Of a stretch of DNA of 7,999 nt, positions 1-6,383 are shown in pieces. Below the pieces are notes generated by a model. That model made no database searches. It saw nothing but the letters and a program-made list of their open reading frames with translations, and was not told the DNA's origin. The stretch is taken from the NCBI GenBank assembly GCA_031273185.1, contig JAISSG010000009.1, positions 1 to 7,999 on the forward strand, read 5' to 3'. Position 1 is the first letter of the stretch; the number at the start of each line of letters is the position of its first letter. Made by a program: the position numbers and the translations under genes. Source of the DNA: Treponema sp. (GTDB taxonomy: Bacteria > Spirochaetota > Spirochaetia > Treponematales > Breznakiellaceae).

Positions 1-62
1 ATCGTGTCCACGCCCTGCGCCACAAGCGACTCAATAAGTATCTGCGCCCCTGTATACATCAT
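1..62 (-). CDS. ilvB: acetolactate synthase large subunit, N-terminal fragment (cut by left edge)
   Basis: Read on the minus strand, the left edge opens with ATGATG followed by codons for MYTGAQILIESLVAQGVDT. This matches the usual start of the catalytic subunit of acetolactate (acetohydroxyacid) synthase, a thiamine-diphosphate enzyme that condenses pyruvate with pyruvate or 2-oxobutyrate in valine, leucine and isoleucine synthesis. Only about 20 residues are inside the window, so no catalytic residue is visible and the call rests on this N-terminal signature plus the neighbouring leuA and cimA. Start at 62 overlaps the upstream TGA as ATGA; the second ATG at 59 is equally possible. A purine-rich GGGAAGTGAG lies just upstream but is a weak ribosome site. 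The base composition returns here to the GC-rich style of cimA, after two AT-rich genes. Other thiamine-diphosphate decarboxylases cannot be fully excluded. Confidence 0.72.
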   Translation of the reverse strand, partial: MMYTGAQILIESLVAQGVDT

Positions 63-742
63 TCGCTCACTTCCCGCTGTTCTTTTTCATTCTCTATACT
101 TATCCCTTTAAATAAAAGCCAAAAACATAATGAAAATTCACCAACCATTGCTATTATTAAACCTGGATATGCAATAAAGTCTTTTCCCGGAAATAAAAAT
201 GTAACAAATACTTCCGATAAGGCTCCAAATGTTGCCGCTATAAGCATTATACCAAAATATTTTGGCATTATTTTCGATTTTATTATTATAATGCCCAGCG
301 GAAATAACCATAATCCAAAATATACCTGGGCAATTAAATACCCGTATTTATGCAAATTTGCAAAAAATTGGCTTATCATTATTGCATCATTGAATTTGAC
401 ATAATCGGCTGTAATAATTTCAATAATTGCCATATGATTTAACATATTGACACTCATAATGGCAACACTTACAATTGTGAGTATAAGAAAAAGCAATGAC
501 TGTGATTTATTTATATTTTTCAATTGGATATATAATACCCATGCCGTCAAAAGGTGAAAGACCATCATTGCCAGGTCGCTCATTAATGCCAGCCGTAAAA
601 GCATGGATGAACCTACAATCTCTTCAAATGGTTTCGCATTGTCTCCGAAAACAAGAACATTTGAACGTATTAGCTGGGCAAAAACCCCAAACAAAATCAT
701 CCCCAAATAAAAAAAACCAGACAAACGGCTGCTTTTTTTCAC
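59..742 (-). CDS. DUF4386-like six-helix membrane protein
   Basis: A 227-residue, very hydrophobic protein resembling the DUF4386 family, whose function is unknown; the length suits that family. Hydrophobic segments lie near residues 8-27, 47-72, 82-104, 131-154, 160-184 and 190-211, giving about six membrane spans, with a short charged C-terminal tail (KGISIENEKEQREVSE). The start is GTG at 742, chosen because an AAGGAG lies 5 bases upstream and because it overlaps the TGA of the flavodoxin gene in a GTGA, implying translational coupling. The 3' end overlaps the ilvB start. The gene is strongly AT-rich, unlike leuA, cimA, ptsI and der, but the last six or so codons (QREVSE) turn GC-rich, as if an imported reading frame ran into the native ilvB leader. 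This suggests horizontal acquisition together with the flavodoxin gene. Family call is by overall appearance and moderate; membrane topology is clear. Confidence 0.72.
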   Translation of the reverse strand: MKKSSRLSGFFYLGMILFGVFAQLIRSNVLVFGDNAKPFEEIVGSSMLLRLALMSDLAMMVFHLLTAWVLYIQLKNINKSQSLLFLILTIVSVAIMSVNMLNHMAIIEIITADYVKFNDAIMISQFFANLHKYGYLIAQVYFGLWLFPLGIIIIKSKIMPKYFGIMLIAATFGALSEVFVTFLFPGKDFIAYPGLIIAMVGEFSLCFWLLFKGISIENEKEQREVSE

Positions 743-1371
743 AAAAACTCCTTTTCGGACTTTAAGTTTTCCGCAAAAAAACCTGCATTTCGTACATCTT
801 CAGGATTAGGTCTCCCTTTGTTCATGCCACCAAAAATTCGCAAAAAACTATTTGTATTATGTCCCAAACAGCCAAATTCACCTATAATTATAAAACCTTT
901 GCTTTGCAATATATTTCTAAGAGCCTCATGATCTTTTAACATTTTATCTTCGCTATATATTCCACTTGTAGAAAATATAAACGCTTTTTTATCCTGAACA
1001 TTTGGTAATCTTTCAGCAAAATCCAGCAATGGCTGAAAATGTCTTTCGCTATCTATTCCAGAACCAAAACCTATTAGTTTATATCTTTCTAATAAGCCAA
1101 AAATGTTATTTTCAATGTCTATTATTGAAGCATTAATTACAGGCGCGATTGCGTTGGCAATTTTTCTGGTATTCCCATGATGATATGAATATAAAAATAT
1201 TATCGCGTCTGTTTCCATGTTGATTTGCTCAATGTCAGGTATTTCAGATACGGAATATACTCCAGTTGCCTTTGATACAGAATCCGCTCTGGACGGATTT
1301 TGATTTGAACAAACAGAAAAAAACAAAAGAATCACCCCCAGTAAAATCAAAAAATCCCTTTTCTTTACCAT
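739..1371 (-). CDS. flavodoxin-family protein with N-terminal membrane anchor or lipoprotein-like signal
   Basis: A 210-residue protein with a flavodoxin fold. The FMN-phosphate loop is SYHHGNT at residues 62-68, followed by GFGSGI (101-106), a FIFSTSG strand and loop (131-137), and a C-terminal GGMNKGRPNPED segment, all typical of small flavodoxins found in anaerobes. It should bind FMN and carry electrons, but no partner is visible. Ahead of the domain are about 50 extra residues: KKR, a hydrophobic stretch at 7-20, and a cysteine at 21 in FFSVC-SN. This resembles a lipoprotein signal but is not a canonical lipobox, so a plain membrane anchor is possible. An internal ATG (residue 52, position 1218) gives METDAIIFLYSYHHGNT, very like an ordinary cytosolic flavodoxin start. 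The chosen start at 1371 has only a weak ATAGG upstream. It lies 42 bases after the cimA stop and overlaps the next gene by 4 bases. Strongly AT-rich; probably acquired. Confidence 0.82.
   Translation of the reverse strand: MVKKRDFLILLGVILLFFSVCSNQNPSRADSVSKATGVYSVSEIPDIEQINMETDAIIFLYSYHHGNTRKIANAIAPVINASIIDIENNIFGLLERYKLIGFGSGIDSERHFQPLLDFAERLPNVQDKKAFIFSTSGIYSEDKMLKDHEALRNILQSKGFIIIGEFGCLGHNTNSFLRIFGGMNKGRPNPEDVRNAGFFAENLKSEKEFL
748..753 (-). promoter_or_regulatory. ribosome binding site of the DUF4386-like gene
   Basis: On the minus strand AAGGAG stands 5 bases before the GTG at 742. It is one of the clearest ribosome sites in the window and fixes the otherwise ambiguous non-ATG start. 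It lies inside the 3' end of the flavodoxin coding region, as expected for coupled translation. Confidence 0.7.
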
Positions 1372-1409
1372 GATGTGCCTATATCACCCCAACTATCCGC
1401 TGTTACTTG

Positions 1410-1422
1410 TTCCCTATTCCCC
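1410..1422 (-). repeat. heptamer-type repeat GGGGAATAGGGAA spanning the cimA stop codon
   Basis: Read with cimA, the sequence GGGGAATAGGGAA contains the last Gly-Glu codons, the TAG stop and the next bases. It is a variant of the GGGGAAT heptamer and is identical over 13 bases to the sequence spanning the TAG stop of der at 7765-7777 on the opposite strand. It also lies at the seam where composition switches from GC-rich cimA to the AT-rich flavodoxin gene. Confidence 0.6.
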
Positions 1423-3021
1423 GTCGTTCAACAGCTTATATTCAATCGAATCCACCAGCGCGGCGCGGCTTGCGTCGATGATGTCCGCCGAAACGCCCAC
1501 GGTGCTCCATGTTCGCTGGCCGTCGGTTGTTTCGATGAGAACCCGAACCTTCGCTGCGGTGGCCTCGTTGCCGTCGATAACCCGCACCTTGTAGTCCTCC
1601 AGCCGGATTTTCGCCAGGTCCGGGAAAAAACGGGTAAGGGCCCGGCGGAGAGCGCCGTCCAGTGCATTCACCGGTCCGTCCCCCTCGGCGGCGGCGATCT
1701 CGTACTCGTCGCCGACCAGCACCTTTACCCAGGCGTGGGAGCACGCCAGCGTATCGCCGCCGGGGTGCTCGCTCATCACCCGATACGCCACGATGCGGAA
1801 CAGCGGCTGGTAGCGGCCCAGTTCCCGTCTCACCAAAATCTCAAAACTTGCGTCGGCCCCCTCAAACGCCCAGCCATCGGCCTCAAGGGTTTTGAGTTTT
1901 TCAGCTAACGCGGCAATCACCGGATGATCCCGTGTAATCGACGGCTCTATTTTTTTTACCCGCTCGGTAATCGCCGAACGCCCGCCGACCTCGCTCATCA
2001 GGAAACGCCGGTCGTTGCCAACCGCCGCCGGGTCGATATGCTCAAACGATCGGCTAACTTTCAAAATGCCGTCGGCGTGCATCCCCGCCTTGTGCGAAAA
2101 AGCGTGCGCCCCAACGTAGGGCATGTCGTCGCTAATCGAGACGTTGGCAAGTTCGGCGATCCGGCGGGTCATCTGCGAAATGCAAGCGAGGTTTCCCTCC
2201 GGCAGGCAGCGCAGGCCCATCTTAAGTTCCAGTCCGGGCAGCAGCGCCGACAACGCCGTGTTGCCGCAACGCTCCCCAAAGCCAACGAGTGTTCCCTGCA
2301 CATGAACACAGCCCTCCTGCACGGCGGCGATGGTATTCGCCAGCGCTAGGCCGGAATCGTTGTGGGCGTGAATACCGAGGTGGGGACTGGGGACTGGGGA
2401 CTGGGGACTGGGGGCAGACAACTTCTGTTGTAACGCCCGCACGGTGTCTGCGATGGCATTGGGGAAGGCGCCGCCGTTGGTGTCGCATAACACGATGCGG
2501 TCGGCTCCGGCTTCTGTTGCGGCTTGTATTGTGGCAAGGGCGTAGGCGGGGTTGGCGGACCATCCGTCGAAAAAGTGTTCTGCGTCGTAGATTACGTTTC
2601 GGCCCTCGGCTTTGCAGAAGGCGACGGTTTCGGCGATCATGGCGATGTTTTCTTCAAGTTCTACCCGCAGTACCTCACGGGCGTGTAGGTCCCAGCTTTT
2701 GCCGAAGATCACGACCGTTCCGGTTTTCGCATCCAATAGACTGCGAAGCTGGGGGTCGTCCGCCGCCTTTACACCCTTTTTGCGGGTCGAACCGAAGGCG
2801 CAGATTTCGGCGTTTTTCAGTTTGAGTGAAGACGCTTGCCGGAAAAATTCTATGTCTTTGGGATTGCTCCCCGGGTTTCCTGCCTCGATCCACATCACGC
2901 CCAGTTCGTCCAGGGCCTCCGTTACGGCAAGTTTGTCTCGTAGCGAAAACACAATCCCCTCGCCCTGCGCCCCGTCGCGTAAAGTGGTGTCAAGTATTTC
3001 AATGTCAAACTTATTCGTCAT
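1414..3021 (-). CDS. cimA: (R)-citramalate synthase
   Basis: A 535-residue enzyme that joins pyruvate and acetyl-CoA to make (R)-citramalate, first step of the threonine-independent route to 2-oxobutyrate and isoleucine; cytosolic. The TIM-barrel domain begins with DTTLRDGAQGEG (residues 11-22), followed by the family-type GSNPKD and AFGSTR segments. The metal-binding HAHND is at 218-222, and the second domain shows VGAHAFSHKAGMH (303-315). The C-terminal part, about 390-535, is the LeuA-type regulatory dimer domain (GDGPVNALDGALRRAL), where end-product feedback usually acts. Start is taken at 3021 (MTNKF) because it forms an ATGA overlap with the leuA stop; an in-frame ATG 15 bases earlier would add MGFGK and is less likely. 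Residues 203-214 (APSPQSPVPSPH) are an unusual Ser/Pro insert made by a tandem heptamer repeat just before the HAHND strand. The stop codon lies in a related repeat. Confidence 0.95.
   Translation of the reverse strand: MTNKFDIEILDTTLRDGAQGEGIVFSLRDKLAVTEALDELGVMWIEAGNPGSNPKDIEFFRQASSLKLKNAEICAFGSTRKKGVKAADDPQLRSLLDAKTGTVVIFGKSWDLHAREVLRVELEENIAMIAETVAFCKAEGRNVIYDAEHFFDGWSANPAYALATIQAATEAGADRIVLCDTNGGAFPNAIADTVRALQQKLSAPSPQSPVPSPHLGIHAHNDSGLALANTIAAVQEGCVHVQGTLVGFGERCGNTALSALLPGLELKMGLRCLPEGNLACISQMTRRIAELANVSISDDMPYVGAHAFSHKAGMHADGILKVSRSFEHIDPAAVGNDRRFLMSEVGGRSAITERVKKIEPSITRDHPVIAALAEKLKTLEADGWAFEGADASFEILVRRELGRYQPLFRIVAYRVMSEHPGGDTLACSHAWVKVLVGDEYEIAAAEGDGPVNALDGALRRALTRFFPDLAKIRLEDYKVRVIDGNEATAAKVRVLIETTDGQRTWSTVGVSADIIDASRAALVDSIEYKLLNDGE
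2381..2414 (+). repeat. tandem heptamer (TGGGGAC)x4 plus partial copy, inside cimA
   Basis: Four perfect TGGGGAC units (2381-2408) are followed by TGGGGG. On the cimA strand this is the CCCCAGT heptamer, the same unit as the STRR1-type short tandem repeats described in heterocystous cyanobacteria. Because 7 is not a multiple of 3, the three frames alternate and yield the peptide SPQSPVPSP. On the plus strand there are five G-runs of four or more separated by ACT, fitting the G-quadruplex pattern. No similar Ser/Pro run is expected at this point in the family. Confidence 0.9.
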
Positions 3022-4547
3022 TTTGCCAAATCCCATTCCATCGCGTTTATCGCCGACAGGTACGCCTTTATCGAGGACTCCACTATGTCGGTCGAAACGC
3101 CCCGGCCATTCCAGCGACGACCGTTAAGCACAATTTTTACCATCGTTTCGCCCTGCGATGCCGAGCCGCCGGTGATTGCGCCGATTTCGTATAACTCCAG
3201 CTCCGGCTCCCTGCCTACGATCTGGTTGATCGCCTTAAAGATAGAGTCCACGGGGCCGTCGCCCATGCAGACCAGTTTTCTATGCTTGCCGTCCTTGTGC
3301 CGCAGGCGGACAACGCCCGACGATCCCAAGGCAGAGCCGGTGTTCACCGCCCAGTGATCGAGGCTCCACGTTTCCGGCACCGACACGGTATGGTCCATCA
3401 CCAGTGCCTCAATGTCCCGGTCGCTCACTCCCTTCTTCTTATCGGCAAGGCTTTTGAATTCCGCAAATATCTTTTCAAAGGATTCTGTGTCTACCGTCAG
3501 CCCCAGATCGGCAAGGCGTTGCTCGAAGGCGTGTCTGCCCGAATGTTTGCCCATGACCATGCGGTTCTTGGGTATGCCGATGGACTGGGGGCTCATGATC
3601 TCGTAGGTTTCACGCTTTGCCAGAACGCCGTGCTGGTGAATGCCCGCCTCGTGTGCAAAGGCATTGTCGCCCACGATGGCTTTGTTCGGCTGGAGCTTTA
3701 CACCCGTCACCTGGCTTACCAGACGGCTTACCGGGTATATCTGTGTGCTGTCGATCCGGGTGTCGGCGGCGAAGTAGTCCTGCCGCAGACGCACGCCCAT
3801 GACCAGTTCCTCAAGCGAGGCGTTCCCCGCCCGCTCGCCAATACCGTTGACCGTACACTCGATCTGATCCGCGCCGTTGGCGATGGCGGCGATGCTGTTC
3901 GCCACGGCAAGCCCAAGGTCATCGTGGCAGTGCACCGAAAGCCGCGCTTTTTCCATGCCCACCGTATGTTCCCGCACATAGCGTATCCGTTCGCCAAATT
4001 CCTGTGGCATAGCGTAGCCCACCGTGTCGGGAAAATTCACCGTCAGCGCACCGGCCTTTATCGCTGCGGCAAACACCGTGCAGACAAAATCCGGGTCGCT
4101 GCGGAAAGCGTCCTCCGCCGAAAACTCCACGTCGGCGCAGAATTTTCTGGCGTACTTCACCGATGCCACGGCCTGTTCCAGCACATCCTTTTTGGTCATT
4201 TTCAGCTTGTACTTCATGTGCACCGGCGAGGTGGCAAGGAACAGGTGAATCCGTGGGCTCGTAGCCTTGGACAGCGCTTTTTTGGCATCGTCAATGTCCT
4301 TTGCCACGCAGCGGCACAGGGCGGCCACGGCGCAGTTTTTGACTGTCCCCGCGACGGCTCTCACCGCCTCAAGGTCGCCGTGGCTGGAAGCGGGAAAGCC
4401 CGCCTCGATGATGTCAACGCCGAGCCGTTCCAGCCGCCGCGCCACCTCGATTTTTTCCGGCAGGTTCATGGAGCAGCCCGGCGACTGCTCGCCGTCCCGC
4501 AAGGTGGTGTCCAATACAAGTATCTGGCGCCTGGTAACGTTAGCCAT
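3018..4547 (-). CDS. leuA: 2-isopropylmalate synthase
   Basis: A 509-residue enzyme, normal for bacterial LeuA, that condenses 2-oxoisovalerate with acetyl-CoA in the first committed step of leucine synthesis. The catalytic barrel shows DTTLRDGEQSPG (residues 13-24), the metal ligands in HCHDDLG (206-212) and NGIGERAGNA (234-243). A linker domain has the AFAHEAGIHQHG segment (296-307) and MGKHSGRHA (332-340). The C-terminal leucine-sensing domain, about 385-509, includes GDGPVDSIFKAIN. The start at 4547 (MANVTRRQ) has AGGA 5 bases upstream and places the first motif where the family has it. The reading frame stays open upstream into the antisense of ptsI, but that extension has no family resemblance. 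The gene is first in the minus-strand operon and its TGA overlaps the cimA ATG. LeuA and CimA are paralogues placed side by side. Confidence 0.96.
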   Translation of the reverse strand: MANVTRRQILVLDTTLRDGEQSPGCSMNLPEKIEVARRLERLGVDIIEAGFPASSHGDLEAVRAVAGTVKNCAVAALCRCVAKDIDDAKKALSKATSPRIHLFLATSPVHMKYKLKMTKKDVLEQAVASVKYARKFCADVEFSAEDAFRSDPDFVCTVFAAAIKAGALTVNFPDTVGYAMPQEFGERIRYVREHTVGMEKARLSVHCHDDLGLAVANSIAAIANGADQIECTVNGIGERAGNASLEELVMGVRLRQDYFAADTRIDSTQIYPVSRLVSQVTGVKLQPNKAIVGDNAFAHEAGIHQHGVLAKRETYEIMSPQSIGIPKNRMVMGKHSGRHAFEQRLADLGLTVDTESFEKIFAEFKSLADKKKGVSDRDIEALVMDHTVSVPETWSLDHWAVNTGSALGSSGVVRLRHKDGKHRKLVCMGDGPVDSIFKAINQIVGREPELELYEIGAITGGSASQGETMVKIVLNGRRWNGRGVSTDIVESSIKAYLSAINAMEWDLAK

Positions 4548-4640
4548 ACCATTCCTGTATAGCGAAAAGGGGGGAAAATCGCAAGGTGAGTACTGGTTGC
4601 CTTTTTCTTTGTTTTTTACTATTCTTTCAATAATAAACCC
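4548..4640. promoter_or_regulatory. divergent leuA / ptsI control region
   Basis: This 93-base gap between two divergent genes must hold the promoters for both, unless transcription starts inside a gene. For leuA the best sigma-70-like pair is TTGCGA (4584-4579) and TATACA (4561-4556) with a 17-base spacer, but its start point would fall almost on the ATG and remove the AGGA ribosome site. For ptsI the best pair is TTGCCT (4597-4602) and TATTCT (4620-4625), also 17 apart, giving a leader of only about 9 bases. Both pairs are 4/6 matches and so uncertain. A homopurine mirror repeat AAAAGGGGGGAAAA (4565-4578) is framed by GCGA (4562-4565) and TCGC (4579-4582). I see no attenuator or riboswitch; the gap is too short for a T-box. 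Confidence 0.45.
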
Positions 4641-6383
4641 ATGAAAGCATTCACCGGCATTCCGGCATCCAAAGGCATTGCGGTCGCCAAGGCCCTTGTG
4701 TATGCGGAAGACAAAGCGCCCGAAGTTCCCCAATACACCATCACCAAGGCCGATGTTCCCGCCGAATGGGATCGGCTGCAAGAGGCGCTTGACGAGGCTG
4801 TTCGGGAGGTAAAAGAACTCCATAAACGGGCCAGCATCCAGATGGGGCGGGAACACGCGGACATTTTCCAGGCCCACCTTTTGATGCTGGAAGACGATGA
4901 TTTTCAGGGCCAGTTAAAAGACAGAATGTGCAAGAGCCTCATCAACATCGACTGGGTTGTCTGGGAGCTGTCGCGGGAACTTGGCCAGAAACTACTCCAG
5001 TCGCCGGACCCGGTTTTCAAGGAGAGGGCTGCTGATATTGCCGACGTGGCCCGCAGGATCATCGACCACCTGCTCCACGTCAAGCGGGGAAGTTCGATCC
5101 TTGCCAATCTGGACGAGGACGTGATCCTCGTGGCCCATGACCTAATGCCCTCCGACACGCTGGTCATGGACAAGGACCGGGTAAAGGGCATCGCGCTGGA
5201 CGAGGGAAGCAGCACCTGCCATACGGCGATTCTGGCGCAGGCTTTCAACATACCCGCAGTGCTGGGGCTTTCGGGTTTTACCAGGGAGATAAGGAACGGC
5301 CAGACGCTGGCGCTGAACGGCACGTCGGGGATAGTCGTGGTTGACCCTGGCAAGAAGACGCTGGCATCGTACAGGAGCGAGGAAAAGGCCCGGCGCGGAC
5401 AGGCAGAGCGGCTTGCCACGCTGCGCGAGCTTCCTGCGGAAACAAGCGACGGCCATCGCGTGGAAATCAAGGCGAACATCAGCCTGCCCGAGGAGGCCCA
5501 GAACGCGCTCGGTTGCGGGGCTGAGGGCATCGGCCTGTACCGCTCGGAATTCCTCTATATCACGCCGGGCCAGGCCGCCGATGAGGGAGCCCAGTATCGG
5601 GCTTACAGCCAGATCCTGGCTACGATGGGAAATCTGCCCGTTACCATAAGAACCGTGGACGTAGGGGGGGACAAGGTTTCCCCGGAGCTTATGACCGTCA
5701 GCGAGAAAAACCCCCTGCTGGGATGGCGGGCGATTCGCCTGTCCCTTGCCAACCCGGAGCTTTTCAAGGTGCAGTTACGGGCGATACTGCGGGCAAGCGT
5801 CAAGGGCAACGTGCGGATCATGTTCCCCATGATCTCGGGCGTTGAGGAGATGGAACAGGCCGTTGCCCTTCTGGACGAGGCCCGAGCCGAATGCATAAAG
5901 AAAAAGCAGCCCTTTAGCGATGCCATTGCGGTTGGGGCAATGATCGAAATCCCGTCGGCGGCAATGACCGCGGACATCCTCGCGGAAAAGTCCGATTTCT
6001 TTTCGATAGGGACCAACGACCTTGTCCAGTACAGCATGGCCGTGGACCGGGGAAACGAGAAGGTAAGCTACCTCGGAGAGTCTTTGCACCCGGCGGTGCT
6101 GCGTTTCCTGAAAATGACCATTGACGCGGCCCACAAAAGAGGCATTAAGGCGGCAATGTGCGGGGAGCTTGCCGGCAACCCGATGGCGACGGGAATCCTG
6201 GTCGGCCTTGGCCTTGACGAATTCAGCATGGCGGCTTCTTCCATCCCGCAGATCAAGAAGATAATCCGGGGGGCCAGCTTTAAGTCCTGCAAGGCGCTGG
6301 CCGCCGAGGCCCTGCGCGGCAGATACATCGCGGAGGTACACGCCGCCGTGAAGGCGTGGATGAAGGACAATGCCCCAGCCTGA
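4641..6383 (+). CDS. ptsI: phosphoenolpyruvate-protein phosphotransferase (PTS enzyme I)
   Basis: A 580-residue cytosolic enzyme, normal for enzyme I, that takes phosphate from phosphoenolpyruvate and passes it to HPr for sugar uptake or regulation. The N-terminal HPr-binding and phosphohistidine part carries the acceptor His194 in EGSSTCHTAI (189-198), then PAVLG. The C-terminal PEP-binding barrel shows GLYRSEFLY (298-306), RTVDVGGDK (337-345), NPLLGWRAIR (356-365), IEIPSA (435-440), GTNDLVQYSMAVDRGNE (457-473) and CGELAGNP (507-514) with the conserved Cys507. The His loop differs from the usual GGxTSH form. The start MKAFTGIPASKGIA fits the family, but no ribosome site is visible ahead of it. 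It is transcribed away from leuA and overlaps der by 14 bases. No HPr gene is in the window, so whether it serves transport or only signalling cannot be told here. Confidence 0.96.
   Translation: MKAFTGIPASKGIAVAKALVYAEDKAPEVPQYTITKADVPAEWDRLQEALDEAVREVKELHKRASIQMGREHADIFQAHLLMLEDDDFQGQLKDRMCKSLINIDWVVWELSRELGQKLLQSPDPVFKERAADIADVARRIIDHLLHVKRGSSILANLDEDVILVAHDLMPSDTLVMDKDRVKGIALDEGSSTCHTAILAQAFNIPAVLGLSGFTREIRNGQTLALNGTSGIVVVDPGKKTLASYRSEEKARRGQAERLATLRELPAETSDGHRVEIKANISLPEEAQNALGCGAEGIGLYRSEFLYITPGQAADEGAQYRAYSQILATMGNLPVTIRTVDVGGDKVSPELMTVSEKNPLLGWRAIRLSLANPELFKVQLRAILRASVKGNVRIMFPMISGVEEMEQAVALLDEARAECIKKKQPFSDAIAVGAMIEIPSAAMTADILAEKSDFFSIGTNDLVQYSMAVDRGNEKVSYLGESLHPAVLRFLKMTIDAAHKRGIKAAMCGELAGNPMATGILVGLGLDEFSMAASSIPQIKKIIRGASFKSCKALAAEALRGRYIAEVHAAVKAWMKDNAPA
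6362..6367 (+). promoter_or_regulatory. ribosome binding site of der, unusually close to the start
   Basis: GAAGGA ends only 2 bases before the der ATG at 6370, shorter than the usual 5-9. The start is still well fixed, because an in-frame TGA lies at 6361-6363 and no other good start codon precedes the first GTP-binding motif. Ribosomes finishing ptsI 14 bases further on probably reinitiate here. Confidence 0.5.

Noticed and set aside
2381..2414. CRISPR-like array
   Set aside because: Seven-base units in direct tandem without spacers are a simple short tandem repeat, not a CRISPR.
2289..2825. Arg-rich plus-strand open frame opposite cimA
   Set aside because: Low-complexity Arg/Trp/Gly composition is typical of an out-of-phase GC-rich strand, and CimA is complete on the other strand.
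3022..3036. Earlier cimA start adding MGFGK
   Set aside because: The ATG at 3021 gives a 4-base ATGA overlap with leuA and begins close to the first conserved motif, as in the family; the earlier ATG cannot be strictly excluded.
3282..4562. Long plus-strand open frame opposite leuA (426 codons)
   Set aside because: It is antisense to a clearly identified LeuA, shows no recognisable domain, and is explained by GC-rich codon bias leaving the opposite strand open.
4548..4877. N-terminal extension of LeuA up to 4877
   Set aside because: The extra 110 residues are antisense to ptsI, do not match LeuA proteins, and the ATG at 4547 has a good ribosome site.
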